Below are positions 27,956 through 37,013 of a DNA stretch of 64,000 bases, one piece after another. The position numbers and the translations under genes are program-made. Source of the stretch: Burkholderia metallica (GTDB taxonomy: Bacteria; Pseudomonadota; Gammaproteobacteria; Burkholderiales; Burkholderiaceae); contig NZ_CADFDB010000002.1 in the NCBI RefSeq assembly GCF_902832845.1, positions 558,001-622,000 of the forward strand. The letters are read 5' to 3'. Positions within the stretch are counted from its first letter, which is position 1; each line of letters begins with the position of its first letter. The notes under the pieces are model-generated. The model did not search any database. It saw only the letters and a program-made list of their open reading frames with translations, and was not told the origin of the DNA.

Positions 27956-28091
27956 ATCCGCCGATCATTGCTCGATTTTCCCGGAGCGCGGGCATGCCGC
28001 GACTCCGGGATGGGCGTTTACCTGTGCATTACCGGCGCACCCGCCTCTCGCCATACCCGCCTGTAGACCCGATTACCTGAATAGAGAAGTC

Positions 28092-29108
28092 ATGCTTCCG
28101 GCACCCGCCCGATACGCATCCGGCCAGCGCGCCGACGACGTCACCATCGCTGCAATCAACCCTGCCGGCGCCCGAGCTACGCGCCAGCGTCGGGAGGACG
28201 ACCTGCGGCAAACGCTCGCCGAGCGCGTCGCGAAATGGACGAAAGGCGTCGATCACCTCGCCACGGCAATTCCCGGCTTGAGCCTCCATCGAAGGGAGGC
28301 GCCGACGCAACCGATGGACTGCATGGTCGAGCCGAGCTTTGGTCTCGTCGTTCAAGGCACGAAACGGCTCATTCAGAGCGGCGACGTGTATCTCTGCGAC
28401 GCCAATCGCTTTCTGATCACGTCGCTCGACTTGCCCGGTTCGACGCAGGTCATCGAGGCCAGCCACGAAAAGCCGTTCCTCGGAATCGGTCTCAAGCTCG
28501 ATTTCCGCGTGATGGCCGAAGTGATGGCGCAGGTCGCGCCGGATCACGACGAAGCCCCGGCGGGCCGCGGCCTCGTCGTCGGCGATATGAGCGAACCGCT
28601 CTACGATGCCGTGAACCGGTTGCTGGCGATGCTGGATGACCCGAGCGCCATTGCCGTTCTCGCACCGTATGTCGAGCGGGAGATCTACTACCGGCTGTTG
28701 ACGAGCGACCAAGGTGCCCGTCTGCGTCAGATCGCGTCGACGGGCAGTCAGGGCAATCGCGTGTCGCGGGCGATCCAGTGGCTGCGGACGCATTACGACG
28801 AATCGCTGCGAGTCGACGATCTGGCGGCGCGGGTTCAGATGAGCAGCTCGACCTTCCATCATCACTTCCGCCAGCTCACCGGGATGAGTCCGCTGCAGTA
28901 TCAGAAATGGATACGGCTCAACGAGGCGCGGCGGCTGATGCTGTCGGAGCGGCTTGATGCCGCGTCGGCATCGTTCCGGGTCGGATATGCGAGCCCGACC
29001 CAGTTCAATCGAGAATACAGCCGGTTGTTCGGCAATTCGCCGAGAAGAGATATCGACAACCTGCGGGGCGGAATGGATGTCGTTCTGTCCGCGGCAGCGA
29101 GTTACTGA
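28092..29108 (+). CDS. AraC-family transcriptional regulator
   Basis: This 338-residue protein has an AraC_N-type effector region (about 50-200; MVEPSFGLVVQGTKRL) and a C-terminal AraC DNA-binding domain with both helix-turn-helix units (LRVDDLAARVQMSSSTFHHH and SFRVGYASPTQFNREYSRLF). The ATG at 28092 gives the normal family length; an open frame continues upstream but is not conserved-looking. It follows the MBL gene by 136 bp on the same strand. Its target is not evident. Confidence 0.85.
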   Translation: MLPAPARYASGQRADDVTIAAINPAGARATRQRREDDLRQTLAERVAKWTKGVDHLATAIPGLSLHRREAPTQPMDCMVEPSFGLVVQGTKRLIQSGDVYLCDANRFLITSLDLPGSTQVIEASHEKPFLGIGLKLDFRVMAEVMAQVAPDHDEAPAGRGLVVGDMSEPLYDAVNRLLAMLDDPSAIAVLAPYVEREIYYRLLTSDQGARLRQIASTGSQGNRVSRAIQWLRTHYDESLRVDDLAARVQMSSSTFHHHFRQLTGMSPLQYQKWIRLNEARRLMLSERLDAASASFRVGYASPTQFNREYSRLFGNSPRRDIDNLRGGMDVVLSAAASY

Positions 29109-29519
29109 ACTCGTGGACAGTACTGTAAAGGCGCGATGTCGATTTTGACGGCATCTGCGGAATGGCTGGATCGTCCCCAGGTGTGAGGGATCGATTCAGG
29201 CGCGGCGGACGACCGCTGCGGGAATTGCGGTTCTTGCCGACTCACCGTTCATGGCTCAGCGCGTGCGTGGGAATTTGAAATCGAATGTCGAAGGGCGGGT
29301 GGGAGACGCCTGAAGGCAGACGTCCTCGTAGACTCGCGAGCGAAGGTCGGCGACAAGCCAGCTCGCCAATGCCGCTGGAGTGAACCGGAAAGGTCTGCGC
29401 CTCTACCCTGCCTTCAACGATCAGGTCGCTTCACTCTCTTCCGCGGGCCGGTCCGGAAGTCCTCCGATGCCGCTATTCTCACGCGACTCTGCAAATCAAT
29501 CAGGCTGGGCAGCTGGTGC

Positions 29520-29535
29520 GTTGTCACGTGACAAC
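29520..29535. repeat. parS: parS site 1
   Basis: Perfect 16-bp palindrome GTTGTCACGTGACAAC, 1.4 kb upstream of parA. This is the centromere type I recall for the third replicon of the cepacia complex. Confidence 0.9.
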
Positions 29536-29690
29536 TCGCGCGCGGATCGTCGACGCGGATCATCGACGCGGATCATCGAATCGGAGACTCGGCGGCGTGC
29601 CGCAAGGCGGGTGGTCTTGGTAGTTTGGGCTCTGCCAGCGCCAGGCACGACGAATACGTTCTAAATACTACATATCACGTATTAAATGAC

Positions 29691-29707
29691 ACAATTCCGG
29701 GAATTGT
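29691..29707. repeat. 17-bp palindrome ACAATTCC-G-GGAATTGT
   Basis: Perfect inverted repeat of 8-bp arms between parS sites 1 and 2. A partial second copy (ACAATTCCCGGAATCG) is at 30621-30636. Binding protein unknown. Confidence 0.5.
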
Positions 29708-30262
29708 CACTCCGGTTTTTGGACATGGTGCCGGAAATGATCATACGCCCCTATTTATGGGGCCGATCTCGATCGTTTGGCGTGAAACAACATGAAGAAT
29801 ATGGCGCAACCCATTGCTGGACAAGGATTTCCGTCAAGACGTCATTTTTCGAAAATGTTTCACGATCCGGCCCGATTGACGTGTCACACGGCCTTCAGGG
29901 CTGAAATTTGTCGCATATTTGACTCGCAGACGGAGTTCAGACACGGGCCTTTGAGGCACCGGCCGTAATGGCGGGCACGTGTAACAAAACCGCTCCCCTC
30001 CCCTCCTAGTCAACATAGAACGAAGTGGATGCGAATGCGTGTCGTTAATTGGGGACATATCATACCCCGCAGACATTTCGCCGTGGAGTTCAACGTATTG
30101 GCCTGCGCCTCCCAGCTGGATCATGAAGACGACGGGCGGCAAGAAGCGCCTCTGGGATTGCCGACTCATTGACGCGCTCGAATCCTCAACAGAGATGCGC
30201 ACCGACTCGACACGCGGCCTAACGTGTCACTTCGACACCCCATTACCCTCTGGATCGCCCCG

Positions 30263-30278
30263 GTTGTCACGTGACAAC
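30263..30278. repeat. parS: parS site 2
   Basis: Perfect GTTGTCACGTGACAAC palindrome. Confidence 0.9.
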
Positions 30279-30427
30279 GCATCACTCGACCGACTCGGAT
30301 AGGCGCATTACGCAACGTATCAACGACTGCAAATGACGTCACTGCAGTCGATCAGCTCATCGCCATCCGAGTTCGATCGTGACAGCGCTAAAAAGACTCC
30401 GTGCCGAAGCCACCTCCACCCGATTCG

Positions 30428-30443
30428 ATTGTCACGTGACAAC
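30428..30443. repeat. parS: parS site 3
   Basis: ATTGTCACGTGACAAC, one base off the perfect palindrome at its first position. Confidence 0.85.
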
Positions 30444-30577
30444 TCGCCTTACTGACGGCGGCTGGATCTATCCAATGCCTAAGGCGAGCATCTAAACGAT
30501 CTCGTCATATCCGTGACCCGCATTGAGACGACGATTTCCTGACGATGGATAGCCCTGAGGGGATCGAACTCTTGTCG

Positions 30578-30593
30578 CTTGTCACGTGACAAC
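30578..30593. repeat. parS: parS site 4
   Basis: CTTGTCACGTGACAAC, one base off at its first position. Confidence 0.85.
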
Positions 30594-30826
30594 TACGTTT
30601 TCCTCGGCAGCTCCCGAAACACAATTCCCGGAATCGCGACGAGCCTCGTCAAGAACGATACGCAGAATCAAAAGCCGCAACCCTATGTGCGAATACTCAA
30701 TCGCCGCTGCCGCCCCTCGGATTTTGTCTCTAGATTTTTGTTGATGTTTTCAATCGTCTAGCGTCGTCGCAAATTTTATTTTTACTCAGCGACTAACCAT
30801 GGCTGGAGAACTAGCCATTCAGCCAA

Positions 30827-30842
30827 CTTGTCACGTGACAAC
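30827..30842. repeat. parS: parS site 5, nearest to parA
   Basis: CTTGTCACGTGACAAC, 108 bp before the parA start. Its position suggests ParB bound here could also affect parAB transcription. Confidence 0.85.
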
Positions 30843-30949
30843 CGCATCGATCCACTAGACACACATCGAGACATACACCAAATCGAACGCTTTTCTGGAC
30901 ATTTTTCTAATAACTGCATATATTACGCAAAACTCCCTGGAGGAATTTA

Positions 30950-31648
30950 ATGGCTTTCAAGATCGCCGTCAGTAATCAAAAAGGTGGGACTGGAAAGACA
31001 ACCATCTCCGTCAACATCGCTGCCGCGTTCGAAGCGGGCGGCAACAAGGTCGCGCTGATCGATGCCGACCCTCAAGGCACATCCGTCCGATGGGTGACGA
31101 GCGGCGAGAACACGCTGCCGATGACGGTCCTCTCGCTGGCCCCTGCCGGTCGCGGCATCGGCGGCGAGATCAAGAAGCAGGACGCGAACTTCGACGTGAT
31201 CGTCGTCGACTGTCCCGGCAACCTCGAGGATCCGCGTATCGCATCGGTACTCGAAGTCGCCGATTTCTGCCTCGTGCCGCTGTCGCCGTCGCCGGCCGAT
31301 CTCTACAGCACCGTCGCGATGATCCGGATGATCGAGTCGATGCGATCTGTCCGTAACCCCAATCTTTCTTCTGCATTAATGCTGAATAGCGTTAATGGAA
31401 AAACTAAAATGCGTGAAGAAATTTTAAAAATTCTAAGAGCAGAAGAAATAGGGGAGCATCTGCTCGACAGCCAGATCGCGCAACGCGAGGTCTACCGTCA
31501 GACGTTTGCGCTCGGCACCACGATCCATCATCACAATCGATACCTGAAGGGCCTGAAAGAAGCCCGTGCGGAAATCGAAAAGCTGGTCACGGAAATGGCC
31601 CAATACATCGCGTCGACGCGCGCTACAGGAGCCGCCGCCCATGGCTAA
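30950..31648 (+). CDS. parA: ParA partition ATPase of the replicon
   Basis: This 232-residue ATPase has the deviant Walker A KGGTGKTT (11-18), ALIDADPQGT, and the Walker B VIVVDCPGNL. It lacks an N-terminal helix-turn-helix, so it is a short ParA and probably does not repress its own operon directly. It segregates replicon copies together with ParB on parS. GGAGG lies 6 nt before the ATG. It overlaps parB by 8 bp. Codons 138-167 (31361-31450) are only 28% GC, unlike the rest of the gene. Confidence 0.93.
   Translation: MAFKIAVSNQKGGTGKTTISVNIAAAFEAGGNKVALIDADPQGTSVRWVTSGENTLPMTVLSLAPAGRGIGGEIKKQDANFDVIVVDCPGNLEDPRIASVLEVADFCLVPLSPSPADLYSTVAMIRMIESMRSVRNPNLSSALMLNSVNGKTKMREEILKILRAEEIGEHLLDSQIAQREVYRQTFALGTTIHHHNRYLKGLKEARAEIEKLVTEMAQYIASTRATGAAAHG
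31361..31450 (+). other. AT-rich patch inside parA
   Basis: I counted 25 G/C in 90 bases (28%), against well over 55% on either side. The reading frame stays intact. It includes the near-palindrome GAAATTTTAAAAATTC at 31418-31433. The cause is unknown: a recombined segment or an embedded DNA element. Confidence 0.7.
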
Positions 31649-32672
31649 GGACACCTCGAAAGACAAGAAGCCGACCGGCAACCTGCATCTCGCAGCCGGC
31701 CTGCTGCGCGGACTCGCGCAGGAAAATGCCGCCCTCGAAACGCGGCTGCCCGAACCTGCGGCCGCACCCGATGTCGTCGGCGAAACGGCGCCCACGAACG
31801 TTCCGTCCGCGGCCACATCCGCCGCCTCGCAGGATCTCGGCGCGCCGCAGAAGGTGCAGGTCAAGGATTGCATCCCGAACCCGTTCAACCCGCGCGTCTT
31901 CTACTCGGAATCGAGCCTGCACGAGCTCGCGCTGACGCTGAAACGGGAAGGGCAGATCGAGCCGATCAAGGTGACGCGGCTTCCGGAGTTTCCGGGCAAG
32001 CTCGTGGTGATCGACGGTCAGCGCCGGCTCCGCGCGACGAGCATCAACGGCGACGAAACCATCAACGCCACGTTCCGTACGGATCACACGCCCGAACAGC
32101 TCTATACGATCGCGTATCGCGCGAACCACGACCACGAACGCCAGACGATCTTCGACGACGCGGTCGCGTGGAAGCGTCTACTCGACGAGAAAGTCTTTTC
32201 CGACCAGAACACGCTGGCGGAGAAGATCGGCAAGGACAAGGCATCGATCAGCAAGACGCTGTCGCTCAATGCTCTCCCGAACACGCTGCTGGAACGGATG
32301 GCGAGCGCGAGCGACGTGGTCGGCCTGCAGGCGGCGTACTTCCTGAAGCTGATCTTCGAACGCCTGGGCGAGCCGACGGCCGACCGGTTGCTCACGGCCG
32401 TGATCGACCGGAAAAAATCGGTTCGCGATCTCGAGAATTTCCTGCGCGCGCAAAGCGACGGCAGCAAGAAAGCGGGGCGCACGCGTTACAGCGTTCGGCA
32501 CGACTTCGCGCTCGAATCGCGTGCGATCGGTCAGTTGAAGACCTATCCGGACGGACGTGTGGATCTTCAGCTCAAGGGCGTCGACGCATCGCACCAGGAG
32601 GCGCTCGCCGACAAGCTCAAGACCGTCATCGATGCATACGTTGCCGAACTGGCAACGACCACGCAGCAGTAA
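31641..32672 (+). CDS. parB: ParB centromere-binding protein
   Basis: This 343-residue protein has a flexible N-terminal region (1-70), a ParB/Srx N-terminal domain with the CTP-binding-type box VIDGQRRLRA (about 123-132), and the central helix-turn-helix for parS (NTLAEKIGKDKASISKTLSL). It would load on the five parS sites upstream of parA and stimulate the ParA ATPase. The ATG at 31641 lies inside the parA end (8-bp overlap), so the two are one operon. It is convergent with repA. Confidence 0.93.
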   Translation: MAKDTSKDKKPTGNLHLAAGLLRGLAQENAALETRLPEPAAAPDVVGETAPTNVPSAATSAASQDLGAPQKVQVKDCIPNPFNPRVFYSESSLHELALTLKREGQIEPIKVTRLPEFPGKLVVIDGQRRLRATSINGDETINATFRTDHTPEQLYTIAYRANHDHERQTIFDDAVAWKRLLDEKVFSDQNTLAEKIGKDKASISKTLSLNALPNTLLERMASASDVVGLQAAYFLKLIFERLGEPTADRLLTAVIDRKKSVRDLENFLRAQSDGSKKAGRTRYSVRHDFALESRAIGQLKTYPDGRVDLQLKGVDASHQEALADKLKTVIDAYVAELATTTQQ

Positions 32673-32687
32673 CGGACGAAAAGCAGA

Positions 32688-32763
32688 AGGCCTCGCATCC
32701 GCGTGGCATCGCGAAGCCGGACGACGACGTCCGGCACGCGGCATCCACCCGGCTGCGAGGCCT
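32688..32763. terminator. Cruciform terminator between convergent parB and repA
   Basis: Outer arms AGGCCTCGCA (32688) and TGCGAGGCCT (32754) pair perfectly. Inside is a hairpin GCCGGACG-ACGA-CGTCCGGC (32716-32735). It starts 15 bp after the parB stop and ends 22 bp before the repA stop, so it can serve both strands. Confidence 0.65.
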
Positions 32764-32784
32764 CGTTCGATTGCTTCAGCCGCG

Positions 32785-34101
32785 TCAGTTGCCTGCGAGG
32801 CTGCTCTTCAGCAGGAATTCCAGCAGGTCGTCCGAAGTCGGCTCGCCCCACGTATCCAGTGCGAGCCACCGGAAGAAGCTGGTCTGCGCGAGCTTGCTCG
32901 CCTTCTTCTTCGGCGACAGCGTCAAATCCTTCGAGCCTGCCACGGTCTCGTTGTAACGCTCGATCAGCTTGGTCTGGTCGTCGATCTCCAGTTCGCGGAA
33001 ATACGCGCCGGCTTCCTCGACCTTCGCCGCCAGGTATTTGTCGCGAATCTGCTCCTGCTTGCTCTGCGCGGATTCCTTCGCCGGCGCGACCGTCTCCGTT
33101 CCCTGCCCGTCCGCCAGCGTGTAGCCGTGCGTCAGCGCCTTGCGGAAATAGGCGGCCACGTTGTCGATCGGCGCCGCATTCTTCTTCGTAGTCCGATTGA
33201 GCGTATAGGCGATCGCCGCCTTGATGCGCTGCACGCCGTATTGCGTGATCAGCCGGCGCGCCTCCGAACGCGGAATGCCGAACTTGGCGACCTCGTCGAC
33301 GAGCGCCTCGTTCTTGACGTCGCCATCTTCCACCGTGTCGGTGCTCTGCTTGCGCGTCACCTTGAACTGGACGGCTTCCACGCTCCGGCCGGCCTTGTGT
33401 TCGATCAGCTCGAGCGTGTGATCCGATACTTCGTTCACCTCCTGAATGCACGGCACCAGGACCTTGCTCTTGAACAGCTTGTATTCCTTGTACGACTGCG
33501 ACGCCTTGTCCTGGCCGAGAATGAGGTCGCGAAATTTCGGCAGCGGGATCTTCGCGGTGATGCCGATCCCCTCATAGCGCACCGTGTTCTCCCACAACGC
33601 GAGCGAGTGCGACCGCCGGAACTCGCGGGCGATCCGCATATCGATCAGTGCGTAGATTTCGGGGTTGAGCAACTCGCTGCGAATCTGGTCGGAGAAGCTG
33701 TACTTCAGCACCGACTGCTCGAGCTCCGCGCCCGCGAGCAGGCCGGACGCTTTCCAGACCGTCGATCGATCCGCGGCCAGATAGTCCCAGTTGACGACGG
33801 TACTGATCAGCGAGTTGACCGTGTCCTTCACGTACTTCGTGTTGTTGCTGTTCAACCCGCTCTCGTGCGAAAGCGACGCGAGCGAAATCGAGAAGCTCGT
33901 GCGGCCCGGCTCGAACGCCTCCTGCCGAAGCGCGTTCTTGATCAGCGAGCTGAACATCTTGCGCTGCTGCAGACCGATCTTTCCGGACTTGGGCGCGATA
34001 TGAATCGCCTGCACCGCCTTGCGCAGCAAGTCGGGCGGCTCGGGAGTCTGAAACAGCGAAACCTGTTTGTCGGAGCCTTTGCTTGCGGGCTTGCGCGGCA
34101 T
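32785..34101 (-). CDS. repA: RepA replication initiator, Rep_3/RepB-like
   Basis: This 438-residue protein matches the plasmid-type iteron-binding initiators found at the secondary replicons of Burkholderia. It includes IGLQQRKMFSSLIKNALRQE and KYSFSDQIRSELLNPEIYA (winged-helix regions) and IPLPKFRDLILGQDKASQSY. It should bind the iterons upstream of its own start and open the origin. It is convergent with parB, and the iteron array begins about 150 bp upstream of its start codon. Confidence 0.9.
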   Translation of the reverse strand: MPRKPASKGSDKQVSLFQTPEPPDLLRKAVQAIHIAPKSGKIGLQQRKMFSSLIKNALRQEAFEPGRTSFSISLASLSHESGLNSNNTKYVKDTVNSLISTVVNWDYLAADRSTVWKASGLLAGAELEQSVLKYSFSDQIRSELLNPEIYALIDMRIAREFRRSHSLALWENTVRYEGIGITAKIPLPKFRDLILGQDKASQSYKEYKLFKSKVLVPCIQEVNEVSDHTLELIEHKAGRSVEAVQFKVTRKQSTDTVEDGDVKNEALVDEVAKFGIPRSEARRLITQYGVQRIKAAIAYTLNRTTKKNAAPIDNVAAYFRKALTHGYTLADGQGTETVAPAKESAQSKQEQIRDKYLAAKVEEAGAYFRELEIDDQTKLIERYNETVAGSKDLTLSPKKKASKLAQTSFFRWLALDTWGEPTSDDLLEFLLKSSLAGN

Positions 34102-34110
34102 CTTAATGTC

Positions 34111-34131
34111 CGGATAAGGTCACCTTGGTGA
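34111..34131. promoter_or_regulatory. Possible repA operator
   Basis: TCACC-TT-GGTGA (34120-34131) is an inverted repeat 10-30 bp from the repA start. With the preceding AAGG it resembles the 3' half of the iteron (AAGGTTACC). Rep proteins of this type often repress their own gene by binding an inverted repeat of half-iterons. Confidence 0.4.
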
Positions 34132-34833
34132 GAGCGGACTTTATACCTTTTCGTGCCAACGGGCAACGTCCCTGTTCCCGCGTTACTTGCACTATCAGAG
34201 CTAAGCTCCGGATACGAAAGGAAAAATCATGTTCAGACAATCTGCTCGGCGTCCCATACCCGTCTACCTTTCCGCCAAAATGCTTCCCACAAGCCGCTAC
34301 CTTTCATACTCGGACACGGAAACCCGGCACGAGATTTGCCCCCGGCAAGGTAACCGTCCATGGGAGGCAATCGGGCAAAACGGAGCGTGTCGGGCGCATT
34401 CATGGTGCCGTGCAGCACAGCGGCTTTTCGTCCCATAACCGGCTACCTTCGACGACTCCCACAGGTGGGTACCTGTCGACCGGATTCGACGATGGCGCGC
34501 CTGTCGATTTTGGCCTAGGAGGGAGATATCGCTCCCATAAACGGCAACCAATCGGTTTCCCCATAAAAGGTTACCTGTCCGTGCCGTCGATCCTGTTTAT
34601 GGGAGCCGGCCATGGGATGTCTTCGCGGTATGCGTTCACCCGCTGCAAATGCTCCCCATAACCGGGTACCTTTGATGCGCCCCATAAATGGCTACCAGAA
34701 GAATATCCCTGTGCTCCTCAGCATCCAGCGATCAAAAAAACGCCTCCCATAAAAGGCTACCTACAGGGGTTCCCATAGATGGCTACCCGACGCTTTTCCA
34801 GGCCGATTTCCCATAACCGGGTACGCTTGCCCC

Positions 34834-34886
34834 ATATCCACAACCCCAACTCCCCACAGCGCGGTACCCCAAACCCCAAATCCACA
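34834..34886. promoter_or_regulatory. DnaA-box-like sequences in the origin
   Basis: ATATCCACA (34834-34842) and AAATCCACA (34878-34886) differ by one and two bases from the DnaA box TTATCCACA. They sit between iterons, where host DnaA would be expected. Confidence 0.4.
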
Positions 34887-34950
34887 GACCTTAAGCCCCA
34901 AATCCTTCCACCTGTGCTCCCATAAATGGGTACCGAACGCCTGTCAAACC

Positions 34951-35030
34951 CTTATCAGATAAGGCTGTGAGCCGTCTAAAGGTAGTTAAAGAAGTAAACG
35001 TTGTTTACAAAAGATGTAAACACACGTGTG
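34951..35030. other. AT-rich repeat-containing stretch, candidate unwinding element
   Basis: This part of the origin holds CTTATC-A-GATAAG (34951-34963), GTAAAC-GTT-GTTTAC (34994-35008), another GTAAAC near 35016, and the palindrome CACACGTGTG (35021-35030). It is AT-rich compared with its surroundings and lies at the repA-distal side of the main array. The role in strand opening is inference. Confidence 0.45.
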
Positions 35031-35275
35031 CTTCCACAGAAAGACGAACCCCATAAACCGCTACCAATGGGAGCCGTCTATGGTGAGGTCAGCGTCTCAG
35101 CGCATCGATTCAGGCCTGAAAGCAGGGCGCTCGCCCAGCGTTTACCAACGGCTCCAGGCCCGACAAGGGTCTCGAAGAAGGTGAGCACCTACTCACATCG
35201 ACTCGAAACGTAGAAACCTATGGGAGAAAAACGGGAAGAAATGCCCATTTCACGTTACAGGTTCCCGTCTATGGG

Positions 35276-36556
35276 ATCGAAAATCCCGCTCCATCACCTC
35301 GCGAGCACCTGCTATCGACCGGCAAAAACCGAGCGACGCCCGGAAACGCAGATCTCCGTGGTCTCGTTCACAGCAGTCTGAAATCATCCGCGACTGCCCG
35401 TGAAGGGTTTTTTGCACTCAGGCTTCCGCTGTCTGTGGACATGTTTTTCCGATGGCTTGCTCCGCGTGCTACTCGTCAAATTTAGCCTGCAGCCTGTGCA
35501 CAGAAGAAATCGCCGCGGCTGACTCACCGCCCAGGACCTTCCAACTTTCTACCTTTGGCGTAACGAACGGACGATCAATGCTGTGCCTCCCGATGGCAAG
35601 GAGAGGTCCAGGGCGGGCTTTCCGGAAATGAACCGGCCCCCCGGAGCCATTTGCATACGTCGCCCGCTCCTGGGTCGATCTGGTGCGCGACGCGAACCAA
35701 CGTGAGGAGGTACGCGACCGCAAAGCTCACCGCCATCGAATTCGAGAGACGATCCCGAACATTCTCACCTTCCGGCATTTCCGGTCCCCGTAAAAGCTCA
35801 CCGACCCGACGCGGCCACAGGTATCGGCATGCTGTGCGGCTTGAGACACGCGCCAGGGAGCCCGGCAGCCCAAGCCTCGAAATGAAAAATCTGTGATGCG
35901 CGAGCGTCGCGTGACGCGTCCCCGAGCCAAATCGGACGGATCACAAACGTTGCCGCGCGATCGCAATCCGACGTGCCACGATTTCCAGACGAGCGCGGCG
36001 ACATGGGATTCTGTTCTGTTCGCATACTCGTGATGAGATTCCGGTCGATATCCTCACCGCACGCAACACGTCCACGCTTTTCGTCTTACGAACCGTGCGA
36101 CGCCAACTCTTCCCCACGCAGGTGACCCGCCGCATCACAGCCCAACGATTGGTTGCCGGATCGCATGTTGCGCGCTGTGACGATGCAATCACGTTTGTGT
36201 TGATTGCCGTGGAACCGAATCGTGGTCGTTTATGGGAGGAACCGTCGCTCGAACTGCAGCAACGGACAACATGATTCACAGGTCGACTGCTTTTGCCTCC
36301 GTCGCAATGAGTCGGATGAGGGGCGCACGATCCGCCGACACCCAACACACGGTTTCCGTTTCGCCAGTGACGCGCGAGCGGCATCCCCGGTTTCTCCCAT
36401 ACGTGTATCCCCAACGCCATTGCCACGTTGACGCCACATTTTTCACGGCGCGGTTATGATGCACAGGTCCCGAACGCGGCATGACACCCGGTCGGGGCAG
36501 GGGCGGTATTTCGATGGTTGTTCAATCCGTGATAAACCAGAAAAGAGAGTTCAGCG
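35276..36556. other. Gene-free region beyond the origin
   Basis: About 1.3 kb with no frame I recognise on either strand. A degenerate reverse iteron (CGTGGTCGTTTATGGG) is at 36221-36236. Small frames of 70-160 codons overlap each other and look like noise. Confidence 0.5.
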
Positions 36557-36865
36557 ATGCGAATCCAGATCAGAAAACTCACGCTGGCTGCTACTGCAGC
36601 CGCGTTCCTGTTCGGCTCGGCAGTTCCCGTGTTTGCACAGACCGAAGCCAGCGCGCCCGCCGCACAGGACGCCAAGGCAGCGAAGAGCCAGGCACGCAAG
36701 GCGGCCAGGGCCCAACACAAGGCAGAACGCAAGGCTGCGCGTGCGAAGAACAACGCCGAGCTGAAGAAACTCGAAGACGCTGGTTACAAGCCGGCGGCCA
36801 ATGATCCGAACTATCCGCAGAACCTGCAGAACGCGGAGAAGAAGGCGGCCGGCGCCAGTCAGTAA
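36557..36865 (+). CDS. Small secreted DUF4148-type protein
   Basis: A 102-residue protein with a signal peptide ending FGSAVPVFAQ (cleavage near residue 28), then an Ala/Lys/Arg-rich helical part and a conserved-looking end LKKLEDAGYKPAANDPNYPQ. This is the pattern of short periplasmic DUF4148 proteins common in Burkholderia, whose function is unknown. It stands alone next to the origin and is followed by a good hairpin. Confidence 0.8.
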   Translation: MRIQIRKLTLAATAAAFLFGSAVPVFAQTEASAPAAQDAKAAKSQARKAARAQHKAERKAARAKNNAELKKLEDAGYKPAANDPNYPQNLQNAEKKAAGASQ

Positions 36866-36877
36866 GCGTCGTCCGAC

Positions 36878-36907
36878 AGCAAGCCGCGACTCGGTCCGCG
36901 GCTTGCT
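36878..36907 (+). terminator. Hairpin after the DUF4148 gene
   Basis: AGCAAGCCGCG and CGCGGCTTGCT pair perfectly (11 bp) around an 8-nt loop, 13 bp after the stop. No T-run. Confidence 0.6.
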
Positions 36908-37013
36908 GCGTGCGTCGCGGTTCCGCGACGCACATCGAAAACCGCATTCCAGATATCGACGAAGGCAATACGCAATTCACATACCGGCGTTATTTGTTTC
37001 GTATTCCTTCATG

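Larger units (their letters stand above)
29109..30949. other. Gene-free centromere region upstream of parA
   Basis: These 1.84 kb contain no recognisable gene and are poorer in GC than the flanks, most of all just before parA. They carry five parS sites and two ACAATTCC palindromes, listed separately. Small frames here do not resemble proteins. Confidence 0.75.
34253..35275. repeat. Origin iteron array (16 copies)
   Basis: Consensus CCCATAAANGGNTACC. Forward copies begin at 34253, 34286, 34432, 34458, 34534, 34560, 34655, 34681, 34746, 34772, 34810, 34853, 34919 and 35050; reverse copies occupy 34349-34364 and 35260-35275. The copies at 34253, 34286, 34458 and 34853 are the most divergent. 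Four neighbouring pairs (34432/34458, 34534/34560, 34655/34681, 34746/34772) are each exactly 26 bp apart. Weaker reverse copies may lie near 35068 and 35209. RepA binding is inferred from position and type. Confidence 0.88.

Noticed and set aside
30039-30302. Small frames in the parS region
   Set aside because: They run across parS sites, lack ribosome sites and resemble nothing.
35941-36426. A 161-codon minus-strand frame beyond the origin
   Set aside because: Overlaps several other frames of similar length, lacks a ribosome site and resembles no protein.
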